A stretch of 64,000 nucleotides of DNA from assembly GCA_916610825.1 (NCBI GenBank), contig CAKAJK010000006.1:186001-250000 (forward strand). Reading direction: 5' to 3'. The notes below the pieces were generated by a model. The model was not told the DNA's origin and did not search any database. It worked only from the letters and a program-made list of their open reading frames with translations. A program made the translations under genes and the position numbers. This document shows, one piece after another, positions 57,677 through 64,000 of this stretch. Source of the DNA: Haliclystus octoradiatus (taxonomy: Eukaryota; Cnidaria; Staurozoa; Stauromedusae; Haliclystidae). The stretch's first letter is position 1. The number at the start of each line of letters is the position of its first letter.

Positions 57677-60591
57677 TTTCCTCTGCCCTACCATCATATC
57701 AAGTCATACTTAATAATTGTTCTGCGCAAGCTCTAATTGACTCTGGTTGTTCTAAATCTATTGTATCCAGTCGTATTATTAGCTGCTTTGATGAGGATGT
57801 GCGTCATCAGACACCAGTGACGTTGATGAACGGGACATTAGCTTGGTGTTACGACTCTTCTGACGTTAATTTAATTATCGATGGTCATACAATTGCAGTA
57901 AAAATGCTAGTGAGTGACTCTCTTGTTCAAAGTTTTGATTGTATTATTGGTATGGATGTCATTAATATTATGGGCGGGCTAACTATTAATAGCCATGGGG
58001 TTGTTCGTTTCCCCAGTGCAGCTTTTACTGTCAAGTTGCCACAAGAAGCGACACCTGTTATTAATACTGAAGTTATTGAAACGGAGACTAGCGTAATTAT
58101 TGTGGATACTGTTATTGATAATGAAATTACTGACAAGGAGATTACCAAACTAACTATTGAGGATACTGATTTTGTAGCTAAATTTGATGGGGATAAATGG
58201 ATTGTTTCGTGGAAATGGACTGATGGCGTTGTACCAGATGCGTTTTCACGCTCTATTTTTCAATATCCTATATCGTCTGAGGAGATTCAGATTAAATTTA
58301 ACGCAGAACTATCGGATTGGATCGACAATGGATGGTTAATACCTTATGACGCTGTGATCCATGGTCCTTTTACTAGTGTCATACCATTAATGGCTGTTGT
58401 ACAAGCAAATAAGGGTAATAAAGTTCGTCCGGTTATGGATTTACGTAAGCTAAACGAATTTATTACTACACATGCCGCTGATTCTGCTATTTGCAGTGAT
58501 AAACTAAGACGCTGGCGTCGCATGGGTAATAATGTGTCTATTTTAGATTTACGCAAAGCATATTTACAGTTAAATGTATCGCCAGAACTTTATCGTCATC
58601 AAGTTGTTAATTTTCAAGGTATTTATTATTGTTTAACTCGTCTTGCTTTTGGATTAACCGTTGCGCCTAAAATCATGAGCTCAGTTGTAACAAAGGTTTT
58701 ATCATTAGATGCTGATATTCGTGATGGTACCGATCATTACATTGATGATATTATTGTGAATGAATCAATTGTTGGCGTGGAGAGGGTACGTCAACATTCA
58801 CTTTGTTATGTTTTAGTATCTAAAGACCCTGAACCAATTAATGGAGCCCGTGTACTGGGTTTACGTGTCACAAAAGATTTGGATGATTCTCTTTGTTGGG
58901 TACGCGACAATGAATATTCGTATCTTGGGCGCTTAGTAGGTCATTATCCTGTGGCTAGTTGGTTAAGAATTGCCTGTAGTTATTTAAAACGGCAATGTAA
59001 TAATTTATTATGGGATGATCCGTTTTCTGAAGATATTTTATTAATTTATCAGCAAATATTAAGTCGAGTATCGACTGAAGATCCTGTCAAAGGCAAATGG
59101 AGTGTGGATTGTACCAATTCTTGTTCAATATTATGGTGTGATGCGAGTAGCATTGCTACTGCAGCTTGTTTGCAGATTGGAGATGATATTGTTGAAGATG
59201 CGGCTTGGATACGAAAAAGAGAAGACCTGCACATTAACGTTGCTGAATTAGAGTCAATTGTTAAAGGGTTAAATGTGGCAATTAAATGGGGAATTCAGAT
59301 ATTACAGTTGAATACGGATTCTGCAACTGTATTTGCATGGATTACCGCACTTTTAACAGGCAGTCATAGAATACAAACACGTGGACTTGCAGAAATGCTC
59401 GTCCGCAGACGCTTAAGTATAATTCAATGGCTGGTCGAAGAATATAATTTGACTTTAACAATTAAGCTTGTCAAATCAGAGGACAACAAAGCAGACATTC
59501 TAACAAGAGTACCACAGGACTGGCTTCGGCGATTTAATTATGTCAATAATAACATATGTTGTGTATCTGAAATTACTCGGCCTTCTTTCAATGATTTGAA
59601 AGAAGTGCACGATATTCATCACCTGGGTGTAAACCGTTCTTTTTATTTCGCCAAGAGAAAACATCCACAAGTCACCCGCAAACAGATTCGTGAAGTCGTA
59701 CAAAATTGTGCCACATGTCAGGGTATCGACCCGGCCAGTGTAACCTGGGAACATGGTGAGTTGGCTGTAGAGAAGGTATGGGAAAGACTTGCTGTAGATG
59801 TTACTCACTATCAAGGTAAACCTTACTTAAGCATTGTTGATTGCGGACCAAGCCGTTACGCAGTTTGGCGGAAAATAGCAAACGAACAGTCTCCCAGTGT
59901 TGAACTACATCTAGAACATTTATTTTTGGAAAGAGGACGTCCTAGTGAAATTATTTTTGACAATGCCAAAGCTTTTAAATCAAATCAGATATGCCAATTT
60001 CTTAGTCGATGGGGTGTTCGTAAAGATTTTCGTTGTGCTCATCGTCCGTCCGGTAATGGGATTGTTGAGAGAAACCATCGGACTATTAAGCGAATGGCAT
60101 CACGCACTGGCAAGTCAATCGAAGCTATGGTATTTTGGTACAACCATTCTCCTCTAAAAGACAGCATTACACCGGCTAGTTTAGTATTTAAATACGATTG
60201 TTATTTACCAGGATTAGCTGCTGAATCAGCATCAGAAGATATTTTTATTGTAAATCGGTTTGTTGTTGGTAATAAAGTTTTTGTTAAGCCAACTCAACAT
60301 TCTCGTTGTACCGTTAAATGGCCTGAGGGCACTATTACTAATATCCATTCCACTACAAAAGTTGATGTTGATGGTATGCCAAGACATGTTGCAGATTTGA
60401 GGTTGGTCCCTGTGAACAGGTCAATCAACCAATTAGTAGATGTTAATGTATTAAATGCTGATGATCTTGCTTATGAAGTTAATACAAATGATGAGCAGAA
60501 TGATATTGCTGTTGACGTTATTAATAATGATAGACCAAGAAGAGCAGTGCGCCTTCCAGGACATTTTGCTGACTTCGAAATGGATGTTTAA
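57673..60591 (+). CDS. Pol polyprotein: protease, RT, RNase H, integrase
   Basis: Open from 57673 to TAA at 60589-60591, about 972 residues, with no ATG before the protease, so it must be made as a gag extension. Protease: LIDSGCSKS with catalytic DSG at 57739-57747, and CIIGMDVI near 57940. RT: VRPVMDLRKLN, motif A SILDLRKAYLQ (Asp codon at 58546), LAFGLTVAP, and YIDD at 58738-58749. RNase H: first Asp in WCDAS (59140), Glu in VAELES, Asp in NTDSAT. Integrase: HDIHH (59608) with CATC (59707) forming the HHCC zinc site, then Asp 59797, Asp 59959 and Glu 60067, a D,D-35-E triad. The C-terminus has VDGMPRHVADLRLVP, a likely DNA-binding SH3-like region. All catalytic residues are present. Confidence 0.92.
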   Translation: MISSALPSYQVILNNCSAQALIDSGCSKSIVSSRIISCFDEDVRHQTPVTLMNGTLAWCYDSSDVNLIIDGHTIAVKMLVSDSLVQSFDCIIGMDVINIMGGLTINSHGVVRFPSAAFTVKLPQEATPVINTEVIETETSVIIVDTVIDNEITDKEITKLTIEDTDFVAKFDGDKWIVSWKWTDGVVPDAFSRSIFQYPISSEEIQIKFNAELSDWIDNGWLIPYDAVIHGPFTSVIPLMAVVQANKGNKVRPVMDLRKLNEFITTHAADSAICSDKLRRWRRMGNNVSILDLRKAYLQLNVSPELYRHQVVNFQGIYYCLTRLAFGLTVAPKIMSSVVTKVLSLDADIRDGTDHYIDDIIVNESIVGVERVRQHSLCYVLVSKDPEPINGARVLGLRVTKDLDDSLCWVRDNEYSYLGRLVGHYPVASWLRIACSYLKRQCNNLLWDDPFSEDILLIYQQILSRVSTEDPVKGKWSVDCTNSCSILWCDASSIATAACLQIGDDIVEDAAWIRKREDLHINVAELESIVKGLNVAIKWGIQILQLNTDSATVFAWITALLTGSHRIQTRGLAEMLVRRRLSIIQWLVEEYNLTLTIKLVKSEDNKADILTRVPQDWLRRFNYVNNNICCVSEITRPSFNDLKEVHDIHHLGVNRSFYFAKRKHPQVTRKQIREVVQNCATCQGIDPASVTWEHGELAVEKVWERLAVDVTHYQGKPYLSIVDCGPSRYAVWRKIANEQSPSVELHLEHLFLERGRPSEIIFDNAKAFKSNQICQFLSRWGVRKDFRCAHRPSGNGIVERNHRTIKRMASRTGKSIEAMVFWYNHSPLKDSITPASLVFKYDCYLPGLAAESASEDIFIVNRFVVGNKVFVKPTQHSRCTVKWPEGTITNIHSTTKVDVDGMPRHVADLRLVPVNRSINQLVDVNVLNADDLAYEVNTNDEQNDIAVDVINNDRPRRAVRLPGHFADFEMDV

Positions 60592-60740
60592 TATAGTTAT
60601 AGTAACATTATATAATCTTTTAATTTCTATTTTATATTTCAATCTGTAAGGATTATTCTTTTGTTAACATTTATTTGTATTCAATTATCATTGTTCAATT
60701 AGGTTATGATGTATAAGCTGACTTAAAGTTTTTATGATTC

Positions 60741-60757
60741 TTAAAATCAGGTGGACA
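60741..60757 (+). other. Candidate polypurine tract before the 3' LTR
   Basis: TTAAAATCAGGTGGACA precedes the LTR's TG. AGGTGGA is the only purine-rich run there; it is short and impure for a plus-strand primer. Confidence 0.45.
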
Positions 60758-60900
60758 TGTAACACGAGGCTGTTAGCACGGAAATGAGGCCTGATTAAAG
60801 AATGTATGATTGAAAGAGATCAGCATGAATGTGACCACGAAGCTGCGTAGTTGATTGTGTACTCGAGTGATTTATTGTGTACGGAATTAGTGATCTTATA
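60758..60900 (+). mobile_element. 3' LTR, 143 bp
   Basis: Same length as the 5' LTR, with changes at LTR positions 56, 67 and 142. The last turns the terminal TTACA into TTATA, which could impair end recognition if copied. ATAAA follows directly. Confidence 0.93.
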
Positions 60901-61145
60901 ATAAAATAAAAATATTTCCTGATTATAACAGCCAGTGTTAAATTGTACAGTACTGCGATGAAATATAAATCAAATATTGAAACAATTGCACTACCAATTT
61001 CCACTTCATCATTGACAATAAATAAATTAAAATATGCAAGAAAGTACATGACTGTAACTAATAAGACAAGATGTAAAGAAATGATAAATAGTTTCCCATT
61101 CTATACTTTTTCAGAAGTAACATGCTTGAATAAAATGTTGAATAA

Positions 61146-61629
61146 CCACGTTCTGAATAAAGAATAATCAATGAAGTTTTTCCACTTTTCACTTCTCAAC
61201 TTTTTTGCTTCTTTGAACAGCAAAAAAATAAAATAGAATATTTTCTCAATTAAATTTCGGCTTCGATCATCTTTTCTACATAGATTTCTTCATGCATTTA
61301 TTTGAAACAGTTAAGTCAGATGATTCACAACTCAATATAAGCATGCATTTGCATGCAACTCGAAATCTAGTGGTTTGTAATTTATGAATAATTTCATTGA
61401 TTTTTGATTTCTCTGAGTAGATGAATGATGAAGCTTTCAATTGATGTCAATAAACATTTGTTTCGTGCATTGTCGAGAGTTTAAATTCACGACATAAAAC
61501 GACAATTATGATGCATACTACACAGCTTTGAAGTAGTATTATTGAATGCAATGTTTTCTCATCAAATTATCATCGAAAGCTGCTGCTGTACTGCACTGTT
61601 CCTAACAATATTTCTAAGAAGCTTGCTTA
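61146..61629. other. Gene-free spacer
   Basis: Nothing recognised apart from the preceding tandem duplication. Confidence 0.35.
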
Positions 61630-62579
61630 TTAAAGGGTCAAAACAGACCAGGAAACCTTGCGCGCGCACACTTTGAATAGTGCACGTAAAAAAAAACACT
61701 CGTTTCCAAACATGGCTTTGCCTCGTCTAGAATGCGTTTGTCGTAAAATATTTTTGAACCATTCTTGAACAAGAGCTTTACTTACTAGCGTATTCTTTAT
61801 TTCTAATCTTCGATAATTTTAATAACACGAATGCCAAGTTTCCTTAAGATCCAGAACATGGTGGTAAAAGGGAAGGAGCAGGTAGAAGGCTACCGATAAC
61901 TCAAGAGCTTTCACTTATACATCAGGATATCTGTTCATTTGCTGTGGCGATAAACCATAACAAAGTTTTACCGAAATTTCGTGATTTGCAAAGACTGGTA
62001 TAAGGAATTTTGTCTAAAGGAACACCTGAGTGAAGACTTGACAATGTTTTCCTGTTTACAAACCAATCAATGCGAGATCACTTCAAAGAACAAAAAGCGA
62101 AGCTCCATTTTCACAACCTCAAATCAACAGCTTATTTTCAAATTTCAATCACACTTGATATTTATGGAACTTCGATCGAGATGAAATAAGCATCATATGT
62201 AATTTCTGGACCCATGAAATATATGAATTTCTACAGCAAAATTAATTACAATAGTATTTTATTATTGATCAGTTTTGCCATTCCTTCGTGTATTTCTCTC
62301 TGTGGTTTGAGTATGTTTTGATAAAAATTTCAGATTGTTCCGCATTGTTTGATGTTTCACGGTCGTACATAATTACCATAGTTTTCATTATCCTTATTCA
62401 ATTCGCATTGTTTCGCTCCTGTTTTCATGTTGTTTTTCAGAAATATCCATACAAAATTAAAAGGTTGCTACGGCACAAATGAAATTATGAGGAATGCTAT
62501 GACGTTGATAAAAAGGCTGCGAGACTCCATTTTGAAAAAAGTTTAATGCAAAGGCTGCCGGTCTGGTTTGACCCTTTAA
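61630..62579. mobile_element. TTAA-flanked TIR element, 950 bp
   Basis: TTAAAGGGTCAAAACAGACC on the left and, read inward from the right, TTAAAGGGTCAAACCAGACC. The inverted repeat is about 24 bp and includes the TTAA target. The ends resemble those of the 207-bp T2/Kolobok-like MITEs at 12959 and 15073. Frames of 64-67 codons inside have no recognised domain. Confidence 0.82.
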
Positions 62580-63197
62580 ATTGACATCTATATAGTGTTG
62601 TGAATATATTTAGGTAATTTCACAAAACATTTCACAATGCTGTTACAGTGTAGCTCAGTTAATATCGCTAAGCTACTGTTGTTATCAACCTGCTTCGTAT
62701 GAGTAATTTTCCAATTTAACAGTGCATGTCAAACTCAATTATTTCACTCCATTTAACATCACAACCCGCTTAATAAGTCCATTTTTTGTTGCCCAGTGAT
62801 ATGAATGAGGTTACATTATATTCTGAAAATGATTAATTGGTCTCTGACGTATGCCCTATATTTATTTCCCAAATTGAGTTGCCTAGTTGCAAAGAATTCA
62901 GAAAACTTGGTTTTGCGTGGAGAATGCACTTATTTGTCAACATAATTTATTATCAACTCCTGAAGATTGCGCGGGATTACATTCCCCAGAGGGACAATTC
63001 TTTTCAACTGGGCATTGGTAGAGCTCTTGGAGCGCCAGAGGAATAATCGTCCCAGACGCAAACGCTACAACAGAATTTTTCCGTCTTCATGGGCAGAAAA
63101 GCAATTTTTGAGATAAAATTGCGTAAAATAAACTTTTGCGGGCGACTTGAGAGACTTGAAATCATGTTGAGGGCAGGCCTTTGTATAATTTACTGTA
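62580..63197. other. Gene-free spacer
   Basis: The 18-base phrase TTGGTCTCTGACGTATGC near 62838 is repeated near 63462, outlining a local direct duplication that brackets the MITE at 63206. A 69-codon frame at 62837-63046 has no domain. Confidence 0.4.
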
Positions 63198-63205
63198 ATT
63201 ACAGT

Positions 63206-63424
63206 CCATAGTGGAATCCATGTACGTTACGCCGGATATATCCAGCGCAGAACTGAGTTGTTTTTACGCGAATTTGATTTCTTTGGCGTGGAAATTTGAT
63301 AATTTTCTATAGTTTTCAACAAAATTTGGGCCTTTTGGCGTATTCTTGAATGCTGACTCTGACTTGCCGTGGCGTAATTTTGGCGTAAATATTCGGCGTT
63401 CCAAATTCAAGGATTCCACTATGG
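63206..63424. mobile_element. hAT-like MITE, 219 bp
   Basis: CCATAGTGGAATCC at the left is perfectly inverted at the right end. ATTACAGT at 63198-63205 and 63425-63432 is an exact 8-bp target duplication. Repeated TGGCGT words mark the right half. Non-coding. Confidence 0.88.
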
Positions 63425-63699
63425 ATTACAGTGAGTCCGAAATAAAATAAGTCTTAATGATTTGGTCTCTGACGTATGCTTCATGGACAATGCTTAAATC
63501 TGACATCCTAGTACTAAAGTAGCCTAGCAACATCATTTTCACTCACCTAAATTTGCTTTTACCAGTCGCTACATTTAATGTCTTGAGTTGTATAAGTGTG
63601 TTAGTTTAATAACATACAATATTAACATTCTAAAAGAGGAAAGACTATTCTTCGTTAAGATACTGCTGGTATTGAATATTTGAATCTGTGCTGGCTAGA

Positions 63700-63940
63700 C
63701 TAGTTCGAGCTATATAATTCATCCAATCCAATAGTTTTTTTAGATCTTGCTAGGATCTGATCTGATTCCTTTTGATGCAGTCTCATCTGATTTCGCGGTT
63801 CTAATTCCAATCTGAAAGACTGGGGAGATTTCAGGAGATTTAGTAGCCTAAAATCATCTTACATCTTACTCTACATATTGATTCAAGATTCAGGATCACC
63901 CTTACCAGTAATGTGATTTGGAGACGGATAGGGTGGTAAT
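63700..63940. repeat. Inverted-repeat partner of 48450-48835 (empty site)
   Basis: Reverse complement of the 48-kb copy with few differences, lacking the 124-bp MITE. It continues toward the window end with diverging sequence. Confidence 0.85.
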
Positions 63941-64000
63941 TTCATGAGAACGAAAATGCGTGGGTCATTGAAGGTACTTTGGACAATAGCAAATCGACGT

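Larger units (their letters stand above)
56821..60900 (+). mobile_element. Structurally complete LTR retrotransposon, 4,080 bp
   Basis: Two 143-bp LTRs enclose gag and pol. ATAAA flanks both sides (56816-56820 and 60901-60905). The LTRs differ at three positions (about 2%), indicating a fairly recent insertion. Gag carries a zinc knuckle; pol has protease, RT, RNase H and integrase in the order of Ty3/gypsy (Metaviridae) elements, but the RT, RNase H (LHINVAELESIVKG) and integrase differ clearly from the G1 and other gypsy copies here. No envelope-like frame is present. It may still be mobile, subject to how gag and pol frames are joined. Confidence 0.93.
55780..61145. repeat. Tandem duplication of about 0.6-0.7 kb split by the LTR element
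   Basis: CATATCAATGGATT at 55787 and CATATCGATGGATT at 56397 start two copies sharing TTCTCAGACTGAAGCGC and CAGTTTCGCACTTGAAT. The second copy is interrupted at 56816 by the retrotransposon and resumes after 60905, where AATTTCCACTTCATCATTGAC matches 56204-56224. It gives an independent reference for the insertion point. Confidence 0.75.

Noticed and set aside
59500-59814. 104-codon antisense frame within pol
   Set aside because: Shadow of the integrase coding sequence.
60451-60649. Small frames at the end of pol as an accessory or envelope gene
   Set aside because: They are out-of-frame shadows of the pol C-terminus; there is no room for an envelope before the 3' LTR.

Overview
The window is AT-rich eukaryotic DNA from an animal, most likely a marine invertebrate. 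The basis is a split amino-acid transporter gene with a conventional GT-AG intron, animal-type transposable elements (hAT, TTAA-target elements with T2/Kolobok-like ends, Ty3/gypsy, Penelope-like, Ulp1-PHD), and very little coding sequence. I cannot fix the phylum. The 8-mer TAGGCCTA recurs far more often than an AT-rich composition would suggest.

Only one host gene is well supported: a plus-strand AAAP-family (Aa_trans) amino-acid transporter. Its large coding exon (8080-9142) and last exon (28919-29202) join in phase across an intron of about 19.8 kb and give a protein of about 448 residues with about 11 membrane segments. The intron has been filled by mobile DNA: a solo LTR with a preserved empty site, two 207-bp TTAA-flanked MITEs, a long foldback, two inverted rotten copies of a gypsy element, an 862-bp hAT-like MITE nested in one of them, and a 3.7-kb insertion in the same copy.

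Layout: 1-3.5 kb is a large inverted repeat with a hAT element in each arm. 4.5-6.6 kb holds a tRNA-derived SINE head and a Penelope-like GIY-YIG remnant. 8-29.3 kb is the transporter and its intron. 29.8-36.2 kb has a hAT MITE and two deleted gypsy fragments on opposite strands. 36.2-44.3 kb is a tandem segmental duplication of about 3.7-4.4 kb per unit, each unit ending in a tRNA-like sequence. 44.4-45.2 kb carries an Ulp1 protease-PHD gene remnant with one frameshift. 45.7-48.3 kb is a 2.6-kb terminal-inverted-repeat element with 195-bp internal tandem repeats. 48.4-56.8 kb has dispersed and tandem repeats and a 1-kb TTAA element. 56.8-60.9 kb is a structurally complete LTR retrotransposon. 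61.6-63.9 kb has two more TIR elements and one arm of a distant inverted repeat.

The most interesting object is the 4,080-bp LTR retrotransposon at 56821-60900. It has 143-bp LTRs that differ at three positions, TGTAA/TTACA ends, a 5-bp ATAAA target duplication, an open gag with a zinc knuckle, and an open pol in PR-RT-RNaseH-IN order. It has no recognisable tRNA primer-binding site, and the gag stop sits exactly on the edge of the pol frame. Many insertions here can be dated relative to one another because target duplications and empty sites are preserved. No rRNA, functional tRNA or CRISPR array was seen.
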